64,000 nucleotides of DNA from Nostocales cyanobacterium HT-58-2 (GTDB lineage: Bacteria; Cyanobacteriota; Cyanobacteriia; Cyanobacteriales; Nostocaceae), in NCBI GenBank assembly GCA_002163975.1, contig CP019636.1, forward strand, positions 7,319,501-7,383,500. The letters run 5' to 3'. Of the stretch, positions 1-7,459 are shown piece after piece. The translations under genes were made by a program, and so were the position numbers. The notes beneath the pieces were generated by a model that saw nothing but the letters and a program-made list of their open reading frames with translations, was not told the origin of the DNA and did no database searches. Positions within the stretch are counted from its first letter, which is position 1. Each line of letters starts with the position of its first letter.

Positions 1-179
1 TGCAAGACCGTTTGCCAGAACGGATTGTAGAACACGCTGTTAAAGGTATGCTACCGAAAAATAGCTTGGGACGGCAGTTGTTTACGAAGTTAAAAGTCTA
101 CGCTGGACCCACTCATCCTCATGCAGCACAGAAGCCAAAAGAGTTAAAAATTCAGACAATTCCAGGAGTACAAGACTAA
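1..179 (+). CDS. rplM: 50S ribosomal protein L13, C-terminal part (partial)
   Basis: The gene is cut by the window start; the reading frame is open from base 3 to the TAA at 177-179 and gives about 58 residues. The segment LPKNSLGRQLFTKLKVYAG followed by HPH is the conserved C-terminal region of bacterial L13, an early-assembly protein of the large ribosomal subunit. Its stop overlaps the rpsI start in TAATG, so the two genes are translationally coupled, which is the usual rplM-rpsI arrangement. Confidence 0.93.
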   Translation, partial: QDRLPERIVEHAVKGMLPKNSLGRQLFTKLKVYAGPTHPHAAQKPKELKIQTIPGVQD

Positions 180-595
180 TGCAAGCAACAGATAATAATG
201 GCGGTCGTGCCGTGTACTGGGGTACAGGTCGTAGGAAGTCCGCAATAGCGCGAGTACGCTTGATTCCTGGTACCGGACAATTGATTGTCAATGGTAAACC
301 AGGAGACCTTTACTTCCAATTCAACCCTAACTACCTTTCCATTGCCAAAGCTCCCCTAGAAACTCTAGGTCTGGAAAACGAATACGACATTCTTGTAAAA
401 GCTGAAGGCGGTGGTTTAACAGGACAGTCAGATGCTGTTCGCCTGGGAGTCGCTCGCGCTTTGTGCCAACTTGACCCAGAAAACCGTTCACCTTTAAAAA
501 CAGAAGGCTACCTGACTCGCGATCCACGAGCAAAAGAACGCAAAAAATACGGTTTGCACAAAGCCCGGAAAGCACCTCAGTACTCCAAGCGTTAA
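179..595 (+). CDS. rpsI: 30S ribosomal protein S9
   Basis: 138 residues, normal length for S9. The N-terminal half begins YWGTGRRKSAIARVRL, the central S9 signature GGGLTGQSDAVRLGVARAL is present, and the protein ends in the basic tail KARKAPQYSKR whose last residues reach the ribosomal P site in known ribosomes. The ATG overlaps the rplM stop. Downstream 264 bp separate it from rpmE, with a long imperfect hairpin in between, so rpmE may be partly uncoupled. The order rplM-rpsI-rpmE-prfA is standard in cyanobacteria. Confidence 0.97.
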   Translation: MQATDNNGGRAVYWGTGRRKSAIARVRLIPGTGQLIVNGKPGDLYFQFNPNYLSIAKAPLETLGLENEYDILVKAEGGGLTGQSDAVRLGVARALCQLDPENRSPLKTEGYLTRDPRAKERKKYGLHKARKAPQYSKR

Positions 596-631
596 TGAGT
601 ACCGAGTGACCAAACAAGCCAGGAAAAAGTG

Positions 632-723
632 GGCTCTTAGCAAGGGGGAAGTGAAGGATTTTTTACAGGGCATAGAGGGAGAAGAGTTCATGCACGTTAG
701 CTTTTTGTCCCTTTCTAAGAGCC
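632..723 (+). repeat. Long imperfect hairpin in the rpsI-rpmE gap
   Basis: GGCTCTTAGCAAGGG at 632-646 pairs with CCCTTTCTAAGAGCC at 709-723 with a single mismatch; the 62-base loop contains no clear T-run after the stem. It sits before the probable rpmE promoter (TATAAT at 827-832, no good -35). It could attenuate read-through from the rplM-rpsI transcript or be a dispersed palindrome. Confidence 0.5.
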
Positions 724-859
724 ACTATTGCTATTCTTCTTCCTTTGCAGCAACAGACCCGCTAGAGAGCGCTGGCTCCTCAAGGCTTTTGAACTTTCTC
801 CATCCTGAGAGCCCAAACCTAGAAGTTATAATATACATAGATAAACCACGGAAGAAAAA

Positions 860-1102
860 ATGGCTAAACCAGAGATTCACCCCCAGTGGTATCCAGAAGC
901 AAAAGTTTATTGCAACGGTCAACTTGTGATGACTGTCGGCTCTACTAAGCCAGAATTGCATGTAGATGTTTGGTCTGGAAACCACCCATTCTACACAGGA
1001 ACTCAAAAGATTATTGACACCGAAGGTCGCGTAGAACGCTTCCTCCGTAAATACGGCATGGTGGAAGGTGGTCAATCCAGAGGCGGCAGAAGGAAAAAGT
1101 AG
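860..1102 (+). CDS. rpmE: 50S ribosomal protein L31
   Basis: 80 residues. MAKPEIHPQWYPEAKVY, then STKPELHVDVWSGNHPFYTG and the glycine/arginine-rich end GGQSRGGRRKK identify bacterial L31. In zinc-binding L31 four cysteines occur as CxC and CxxC; here only one cysteine (in VYCNG) remains and the second pair reads WSGN, so this is the zinc-free form and its supply would not depend on zinc. A GGAAG Shine-Dalgarno lies just before the ATG, and TATAAT at 827-832 could be its own -10 box. Confidence 0.95.
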   Translation: MAKPEIHPQWYPEAKVYCNGQLVMTVGSTKPELHVDVWSGNHPFYTGTQKIIDTEGRVERFLRKYGMVEGGQSRGGRRKK

Positions 1103-1206
1103 CGCTGAGGCTTTAGCTGTTAACGACGACCCTGCATCGGCTGGGTCGATTGTTGTATTTAATGCTCAAGCCAACTTGCTATTTTTTAAGGAGCGCCGCA
1201 TTCGTC

Positions 1207-2307
1207 ATGGCTGAAACATATTTGCTGGAGAAATTAAAATCCGTTGAACAAACTTTTAATGAATTGACTCGTCGCCTTGCCGACCCTGATACTGCTAAAA
1301 ATCCCGATGAGTATCAAAGAGTGGCAAAGGCACGCTCTTCTTTGGAAGAAGTTGTAGATACCTATGAAACCTGGAAGACAGCCCAGGAAGAATTGGTGGG
1401 AGCGCGTCAGGTACTCAAAGAATCTCAAGGTGATCCAGAACTGCAAGAAATGGCAGCGCTGGAAGTTCAAGAACTTGAGCAAAAAATAGAACAATTAGAA
1501 AATCGCCTGAAGATACTGCTACTACCTCGTGATCCCAACGATGATAAAAACATTATGTTGGAAATTCGTGCGGGTACTGGTGGTGATGAAGCTAGTATCT
1601 GGGCAGGAGATTTAGTCAGACTATACTCACGCTATGCTGATAGCCAAGGTTGGCGCGTGAAGATGGTGAGTGAGTCCTTGGCGGAAATGGGCGGCTTCAA
1701 AGAAGCTATCTTAGAAATTCAGGGCGATAACGTATACAGTAAGCTAAAGTTTGAAGCTGGAGTCCATCGCGTACAGCGCGTGCCAGTGACCGAAGCAGGA
1801 GGACGGGTTCACACCTCTACCGCAACTGTCGCAGTTATGCCAGAAGTGGATGACGTAGAAATCCACATTGACCCGAAAGATATTGAAATGACGACTGCTC
1901 GTTCTGGTGGTGCAGGTGGACAAAACGTCAACAAAGTGGAAACAGCAGTTGACTTGTTCCATAAACCTACTGGTATCCGTATTTTTTGTACGGAAGAACG
2001 TAGCCAGTTGCAAAACAAAGAACGGGCAATGCAAATCCTGCGAGCAAAGCTGTATGAAATGAAGTTGCGCGAACAACAGGAAGCTGTGACTTCTATGCGG
2101 CGATCGCAAGTGGGTACAGGGTCGCGTTCTGAAAAGATTCGCACTTATAACTATAAAGATAACCGTGCCACTGACCATCGTTTAGGTCAAAACTATTCGC
2201 TTAATACAGTTCTAGAAGGTGAACTTGAGCACATTATTCAGGCTTGTATTTCTCAAGACCAGCAAGAACGCTTAGCAGAACTCGCCGCTTCTACCGCTAG
2301 CAGTTAA
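1207..2307 (+). CDS. prfA: Peptide chain release factor 1
   Basis: 366 residues from the ATG at 1207 (MAETYLLEKL); the frame is open upstream to 1150 but this start has AAGGAG at 1189-1194 and matches family length. The GGQ loop that triggers peptidyl-tRNA hydrolysis is in SGGAGGQNVNKVETA, and the stop-codon recognition tripeptide is PVT in RVPVTEAGGR, the PxT form that reads UAA/UAG. The N-terminal coiled region (residues about 1-110) is the domain that contacts the ribosomal stalk. Last gene of the translation block, followed by a hairpin terminator. Confidence 0.96.
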   Translation: MAETYLLEKLKSVEQTFNELTRRLADPDTAKNPDEYQRVAKARSSLEEVVDTYETWKTAQEELVGARQVLKESQGDPELQEMAALEVQELEQKIEQLENRLKILLLPRDPNDDKNIMLEIRAGTGGDEASIWAGDLVRLYSRYADSQGWRVKMVSESLAEMGGFKEAILEIQGDNVYSKLKFEAGVHRVQRVPVTEAGGRVHTSTATVAVMPEVDDVEIHIDPKDIEMTTARSGGAGGQNVNKVETAVDLFHKPTGIRIFCTEERSQLQNKERAMQILRAKLYEMKLREQQEAVTSMRRSQVGTGSRSEKIRTYNYKDNRATDHRLGQNYSLNTVLEGELEHIIQACISQDQQERLAELAASTASS

Positions 2308-2356
2308 TCTTTTGGTTTGTAGTAGTTAGCTGTTAGTTGTTTTTTACCCTATTATA

Positions 2357-2405
2357 GAAAACCGCTTATTGTGTTGTGTCTCATAACATACACAGGCGGT
2401 TTTTT
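2357..2405. terminator. Probable bidirectional terminator between prfA and potB-like gene
   Basis: AAAACCGC at 2358-2365 pairs with GCGGTTTT at 2396-2403 and is followed by TTAA on the plus strand; on the minus strand the stem is followed by CTATAAT. It lies 50 bp after prfA and 30 bp after the convergent permease gene, so it can serve both. The loop is long (30 bases), which lowers confidence. Confidence 0.55.
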
Positions 2406-2434
2406 AATGTGTTGTCAGGAATTTTTCAATTTTT

Positions 2435-3352
2435 CTATCGCTTTGGTATAACATCGCCAAACTTAATGAGAAGAGCAATAGCCATACTGACAACCAAAAT
2501 TATCGTCATACTCAAAGCTGAACCAAATCCCCAATTTTGGGTAGGTCCAAGAAACTGATTATAAACCAACCGCGCCGCCGTCATACTGGAAGCACCACCA
2601 AGTAATTCTGGATTGATAAAATCTCCAAGTGCGGTGATAAAGACTAAAAAAGAACTTGCAGCAATTCCAGTCAGAGTTTGTGGTACTGTGACTTTCCAGA
2701 AAGTTTGTATGGGATTTGCGCCCAAATCAGCTGCTGCTTCTAGCAAACGTTTGTCTAGTTTTTCTAACGCAGCATATAAAATCAAAACCATGTAAGGCAG
2801 CAAGCTGTAGCTCATGCCAATTAAAACGGCTGGACTGCTATTAAGTACATCTAAAGTCGATAAGCTGAAACTGCTGAGTATGCTATTGAGTAACCCAGTA
2901 GGACGGAGAATTGTAATCCAAGCGTAAGAGCGCAGTAAAGAGGAAGTCCATAAAGGCAAGACAAAGCCAATCAAGAGTAAATTTCGCCAACCCCAAGGCG
3001 CTATCTGAGCAATCCAATAGGCAACGGGAAAACCCAAGATTAAACAAATGACTGTGGTACTGACTGCAAAAAAGAGCGATCGCCCCATCACTTGTAGGTA
3101 TAGCGGGTCAAATATCCGGATGTAGTTCACCAACCCACTAGGATTGACCACATTCCCTGGTCGAATATTTGGTACCAAACTCAACTCAAAAATGATCAGT
3201 GTTGGCAGCACCAGCAAAAGTAATAACCAAATTCCAGCAGGTGCAAGCAATGTCAAGGGTTGTAGCCAGCTTAACCATGAACGAGGTAATTTCGACGCTT
3301 CAGCAACATCACTTGGTGGATGGAGTTGAGAGTGAGGAATTGGAGTAGACAC
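2435..3352 (-). CDS. potB: ABC transporter inner-membrane permease, PotB (spermidine/putrescine) type
   Basis: 305 residues with about six membrane helices after a proline-rich hydrophilic start. The cytoplasmic loop EAAADLGANPIQTFWKVTVP carries the EAA motif that docks to the ATPase subunit. Sequence style (SLLRSYAWITILRPTGLLN, FITALGDFINPELLGG) is that of PotB, the first of the two permeases of the polyamine importer, which needs PotA ATPase, PotC permease and PotD binding protein. None of those is next to it in this window, so the transporter is either split in the genome or extends elsewhere. Convergent with prfA. Confidence 0.85.
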   Translation of the reverse strand: MSTPIPHSQLHPPSDVAEASKLPRSWLSWLQPLTLLAPAGIWLLLLLVLPTLIIFELSLVPNIRPGNVVNPSGLVNYIRIFDPLYLQVMGRSLFFAVSTTVICLILGFPVAYWIAQIAPWGWRNLLLIGFVLPLWTSSLLRSYAWITILRPTGLLNSILSSFSLSTLDVLNSSPAVLIGMSYSLLPYMVLILYAALEKLDKRLLEAAADLGANPIQTFWKVTVPQTLTGIAASSFLVFITALGDFINPELLGGASSMTAARLVYNQFLGPTQNWGFGSALSMTIILVVSMAIALLIKFGDVIPKR

Positions 3353-3408
3353 GAGCCTATGTAACTAATTGTCATGCATTCACTCAGTTTAATATCTCTT
3401 TGTTGCTA

Positions 3409-3552
3409 GTGCCTGTGACAATCTTGTTTAGAAGTGCAGATTTATCTAAAGAAGATGAAGATACAGATAATTTATCTAGAGAGTGGTTGGCTATTTTTCC
3501 GGAAAAACACTTAGGTGAAGAGTCTGTGCAGGTATATTGTAGACTTAAATAA
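3409..3552 (+). other. Possible small ORF or gene remnant, unknown
   Basis: A frame opens after a stop at 3346 and runs to TAA at 3550-3552. Using GTG at 3409 it encodes 47 acidic residues (SKEDEDTDNLSREWL is typical of real protein composition). No ATG and no clear Shine-Dalgarno are present, so it is either a tiny gene or the tail of a decayed one. The rest of the 3353-3751 gap is AT-rich with nothing else recognisable. Confidence 0.25.
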
Positions 3553-3751
3553 TAGCTAGCTACTAACTAGCTATTATCTACTTGCTAAATTATGAAGTCT
3601 CTAATTAAGCTAGAACTATCGTTTTTTTGAAGAGGAATGACAAGCTTTCTATATCGTGGAGGTTCTACTCCCAGCCAAAGCTCCTCATACTCAAAAATGT
3701 AATAATCTTTACCTCATGATTGGTTATTTACTGCTTTGTCGAGAGTCTTCA

Positions 3752-5584
3752 ATGAAAAAGCTATCAGAAAAAATCATTACAAGTAGTTTTAGCTTGGCAC
3801 TGATATTCTTTGGTGGGGTTGGTGTAGCTTCTTATCAAAGCTTTCAACGTTTTCAAAAAGATAAGCAATGGCTGATTCATACTTACAAAGTTTTAGCAAC
3901 CCTGGATGAAGTAGACGATGGACTCCTTAGTGTCGAAAGTGGACGACGAGGATATATTCTCACTGGAAAAGCAGATTATTTGAAAACATACACAGCAGAT
4001 AAGCAGAAGGTTTTCCAGAGTTTGAAGGCTTTACGATTCTTAATTAAAGACAATCCCAATCAACAACGCCGACTTGATGTACTTGAACCCTTAACTGCTC
4101 AAAGATTTGCCTCAATGGAATATTCAATTAACTTATATAAACAAAATAAATTAGACTTAGCAACTCAAATTGCACTGACAAACAACCAAAAGACAATTCT
4201 TGAGCAACTTTTAGTCATTCGCCAAGACATGAAAGCTGAGGAAAACAGCTTATTACAACGGCGGATTCTTCTGACAGATTATAGTGTGAATCGAATTATT
4301 CTAGTCATCAGTATTGGCTATTGCCTGAGTCTCATACTTTTTATAGTCGTTTACTGGCTGCTGCAAAAGCAAATTCGCATCAATAAGACTTTGTCCGAAG
4401 AAGTTTTGCGCTTGGACCAACAAGCAGCAAAGGCAAAACTAGCAAACATCTTAGAGAGTATTACTGATGCCTTTATTGCTCTAGATCGCAACTGGTGCTA
4501 CACCTATGTCAATCAAAAAGCAGGAGAACTTTTAAACCGCTACCCAGAAGACTTGATTGGTAAAAACTTTTGGGAAGAATTAAGTGAAGTTGTAGGAGAT
4601 AAGTTCCATCACGCTTATTACCAAGCTGTGGAAGAACAACGAATGACGAGATTAGAACAATATTATTCCTCATGGGAGTGCTGGTTTGAAAGTCGCATTT
4701 ACCCTTCTGAAGAAGGAATTTCCGTCTTCTTTCAAGACATCACTCGTCGCAAACTTGCCGAGAAGTCATTGGAACAGGCAAATGAGGAACTGGAAATTAA
4801 AGTTCAACAGCGGACAGCAGAATTACAAAAGCTCAATGAAGAGCTAAGAAATTCAAACCAACAACTAGAGCAATTTGCCTACGTAGCTTCCCACGATTTG
4901 CAAGAGCCATTGCGAGCAGTCACAGGTTACACTCAATTGTTGGAACAAGAGTATCAAGAACGTTTAGATCAATCTGCCCAAGAGTACATCACTGAAATTG
5001 TGGAAGGGGCAAAGCGAATGCAGCAGTTGATACAAGACTTGCTAGCATATTCTCGTGTTGGAACTCGCGGTAAGGAATTTGTTCTCACAGACTGTAATAG
5101 TGTACTCACTCAAGCACTCAGGAATTTGCAAATCGCGATCGCACAGAGTAACGCCATCATTACTCACGACCCTTTGCCAACTGTTATGGCAGACAAAACT
5201 CAACTGTTGCAATTGTTCCAAAATCTCATAGGTAACGCTCTCAAATTCCGGCGCGAGGAACCACCTCAGATTCACATTGGCGTCTTCAGGGGAACTGGGG
5301 AAGTCGGGAGAGAAAATACTTCTGTATCTTCTCCTACTTCCTACACCCTCTTGGAAAACGAATTTCTTTTCTGGATCAAAGATAATGGCATTGGCATAAA
5401 GCCCCAGTATTTAGAACGGATTTTTGAGATTTTCCGACGACTGCATACTAGACGAGAATTTCCAGGTACAGGTATTGGTTTAGCTATCTGTAAAAGAATC
5501 GTTGAGCGACATAGTGGTCACATTTGGGCTGAATCTGAGCTAGGAGTGGGAACTACGTTTTATTTCACTCTCCGGGTAGGTTAA
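3752..5584 (+). CDS. Membrane sensor histidine kinase: CHASE3-PAS-HisKA-HATPase
   Basis: 610 residues from the ATG at 3752 (MKKLSEKIIT); the frame extends upstream to a GTG at 3656 but this start gives a normal N-terminus with a first membrane helix at residues 9-29. A periplasmic CHASE3 helical domain (about 35-175) and a second helix (about 183-207) follow. A PAS domain lies around 230-350, a coiled linker after it, then the HisKA helix with phospho-acceptor His381 (ASHDLQEPLRAV) and a Bergerat ATPase with N box QNLIGNALKF, DNGIGIK and GTGIGLAICKR. The family autophosphorylates and passes phosphate to a response regulator; no regulator gene is adjacent, so it is an orphan kinase and its signal is unknown. 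Confidence 0.85.
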   Translation: MKKLSEKIITSSFSLALIFFGGVGVASYQSFQRFQKDKQWLIHTYKVLATLDEVDDGLLSVESGRRGYILTGKADYLKTYTADKQKVFQSLKALRFLIKDNPNQQRRLDVLEPLTAQRFASMEYSINLYKQNKLDLATQIALTNNQKTILEQLLVIRQDMKAEENSLLQRRILLTDYSVNRIILVISIGYCLSLILFIVVYWLLQKQIRINKTLSEEVLRLDQQAAKAKLANILESITDAFIALDRNWCYTYVNQKAGELLNRYPEDLIGKNFWEELSEVVGDKFHHAYYQAVEEQRMTRLEQYYSSWECWFESRIYPSEEGISVFFQDITRRKLAEKSLEQANEELEIKVQQRTAELQKLNEELRNSNQQLEQFAYVASHDLQEPLRAVTGYTQLLEQEYQERLDQSAQEYITEIVEGAKRMQQLIQDLLAYSRVGTRGKEFVLTDCNSVLTQALRNLQIAIAQSNAIITHDPLPTVMADKTQLLQLFQNLIGNALKFRREEPPQIHIGVFRGTGEVGRENTSVSSPTSYTLLENEFLFWIKDNGIGIKPQYLERIFEIFRRLHTRREFPGTGIGLAICKRIVERHSGHIWAESELGVGTTFYFTLRVG

Positions 5585-5667
5585 ACAATAGTATGTACAT
5601 AATTTTTCCAAAATTTCCTGATTTATTCACCTGTTACTTTGTTAAAGTGAGGAGCAAAAAATAACAA

Positions 5668-5708
5668 TTAAGAGTGAAGAGTTAAAAAGAAAAAGTTTTT
5701 ACTCTTAA
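5668..5708. repeat. Inverted repeat in convergent gap
   Basis: TTAAGAGT at 5668-5675 and ACTCTTAA at 5701-5708 are perfect complements around an A-rich loop, between the histidine kinase and the convergent DUF4079 gene. The sequence belongs to the TTAAGAGT/AACTCTT tandem repeats seen elsewhere in the window. It may terminate transcription from either side. Confidence 0.4.
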
Positions 5709-5735
5709 CTTCAGAACTCATGCATCATAACTCTA

Positions 5736-6452
5736 TTATTTAGGTTGAGGATTGGGCATAGGACAAGTTTGTTTAACAAAATCGCACTGATAAATGTGAG
5801 ATTCTTGCCAGCTTAAGGGAATTTCTAGCAGATCTCGTGTTCCAGTCATTCCTTGTCCAATAAATAGTAATAAGGCGATGCAGTTTAAAATTGTGTGGAC
5901 GATGCGCCATCTGTTTGACCTGTCTTTATAAATATTAGGAACAATCGCTAAAGAAAAAATCATCAGCATGGCTGCCGCAATGCCAAAGTAGTAATGAGAC
6001 CAATACCATTCGTTGGTGCGGCGAAATACCCCATCTTGACATCCGAGAATCACTAAACCTGCACCCGTTAAAGTCGCAAACACTCCACGCCATAGCGCCT
6101 GATTCGCTCGATAAAGTAATACTAAAGAGGCGATAGTTGCAGCAAACATGAAAAGAATAAAAACAACTTGAAAAATGTCTTTATTCCACAATTGATTTTT
6201 GATAATGTTCTTGCCAATTGGGTAAGCTAACCCCAGTAAAGCTATTCCAACAACTGTACCTGATAACCAATTTCCTAATTGCCTGTGTTCTACTCCTACA
6301 ACTGGAGGAATTTTGCTTTTGCCAGAAACTGCGGTTTGCAGGCGTCGCTGCCGTGTAGCCCAAGCAAAATTAACCACCATTCCAATTAGGGGAAAGACGA
6401 AAAAAACTGCAATAGCTGGATGGATAAGACTAAGAAAATCCGCAAGTTCCAT
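5736..6452 (-). CDS. DUF4079 family integral membrane protein
   Basis: 238 residues with six predicted membrane helices and a soluble tail ending CDFVKQTCPMPNPQPK. The N-terminus MELADFLSLIHPAIAV, the internal RQRRL loop and the HTILN/GTRDLLEIPLSW segment are those of the cyanobacterial DUF4079 family. The family has no established function; conserved histidines in helices (IHPA, WSHYYFG, VHTILN) resemble haem- or quinone-binding membrane proteins, but that is inference. Two cysteines in the lumen- or periplasm-facing tail could form a disulfide. Convergent with the upstream kinase and not in an operon. Confidence 0.8.
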   Translation of the reverse strand: MELADFLSLIHPAIAVFFVFPLIGMVVNFAWATRQRRLQTAVSGKSKIPPVVGVEHRQLGNWLSGTVVGIALLGLAYPIGKNIIKNQLWNKDIFQVVFILFMFAATIASLVLLYRANQALWRGVFATLTGAGLVILGCQDGVFRRTNEWYWSHYYFGIAAAMLMIFSLAIVPNIYKDRSNRWRIVHTILNCIALLLFIGQGMTGTRDLLEIPLSWQESHIYQCDFVKQTCPMPNPQPK

Positions 6453-6672
6453 AAAACACCTGTTTGCACAAACCTGGTTTGACTCAAAAAGTTTACACGT
6501 TTCTACAGAAATACAAAGTATAAATATACTTAGTGTACTGCCCAGACTGTGTGATATTTGTTGCCTATCATAATTACACTGGACGTTGGAACATCTGGTT
6601 GTTGTCAGATGACATCTCCAAAGCCTACAGTTAACAAAGCAACAATACCAACCAGTGCCAAATTCTTCAACT

Positions 6673-6707
6673 GCATAGGTTTGGAATCCTTAAATCCAAA
6701 CCTATGC
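6673..6707. repeat. Perfect 13-bp inverted repeat
   Basis: GCATAGGTTTGGA at 6673-6685 and TCCAAACCTATGC at 6695-6707 form a perfect stem with a 9-base loop. There is no T-run on either side, so it is not a simple terminator; more likely a dispersed palindrome. Confidence 0.6.
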
Positions 6708-7148
6708 TTGACTTTATCCAAATCAGTTTTGCCTACTACGAATTCTCTATAATTTTGGGTAATTATAAGCAGCACTTATTGCCATATGAGAAATTTCAGC
6801 AATGTTTAAAAAGCCCTAAGCCTCTAAATACAAGGGTTCCATCGTTTGCTTTTGTGGCAATGACAAATAAATAAAGTCGAGCTAAAGACAATTTATACAG
6901 TCTTTCTAAAACTTAAATGAGTTTAGGCTGAGAATTTCTGAAAAACTGGCACTCCTTTACCAAAGCAATTTTTAATCGAATTCTCATCTTACGAGCACAA
7001 TTTACTTTTCACCTTAATTCTCTGGGCTAAACACTATTTACCAAAAGTTAACAATTTGATATAAATAATTGTGTAAACTTTAATAAATCTCCGTTGCTGA
7101 ATGTTGTTTTTCATCCAGCATGCAACTTTCATGTCTTAGGCAACTTAG

Positions 7149-7316
7149 GCAAGAGACAAGAATCATGATGGAGGAGATGGCGTTGCACAACATCTAATTT
7201 TGTCAATAGAAATTTCTCAAACATCATCTGAGATTTCATTAGCAAGTGCCTTGACTTTCATAGCAGGTCTAGTGGCAGCTCATATGTTTTTAGAAGAAGT
7301 GCTTCCCATATCTTAA
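7149..7316 (+). pseudogene. C-terminal remnant of a membrane protein
   Basis: A frame without any start codon opens after TAG at 7146 and ends at TAA 7314-7316. The last residues SLASALTFIAGLVAAHMFL followed by EEVLPIS read like the final helix of an integral membrane protein (ZIP-like transporters end in a comparable way, but the match is too short to name the family). Taken as the tail of a lost gene. Confidence 0.3.
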
Positions 7317-7459
7317 TAGATTGGTAGGGCTATTATTTTGGTTGCTATTTTTCACAATCAAACAAGAATTGGAAGTCAAACTGTTTTCAAGACGAATGCT
7401 CATAGAGGCACTTTTCTTCTAGAAGAGGACGCTCAGTGTGGTTTTAAAGGAGTCTAAAA

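Larger units (their letters stand above)
6453..7459. other. 1-kb AT-rich gap with remnants, no complete gene
   Basis: No full-length gene is visible. On the minus strand around 6585-6765 a short frame (…FKDSKPMQLKNLALVGIVALLTVGFGDVI, stop) looks like a decayed small membrane or signal-peptide protein. A perfect hairpin lies at 6673-6707 and a plus-strand fragment at 7149-7316. The last 20 bases before bcsA carry its AAAGGAG ribosome binding site (7447-7453). Confidence 0.5.
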
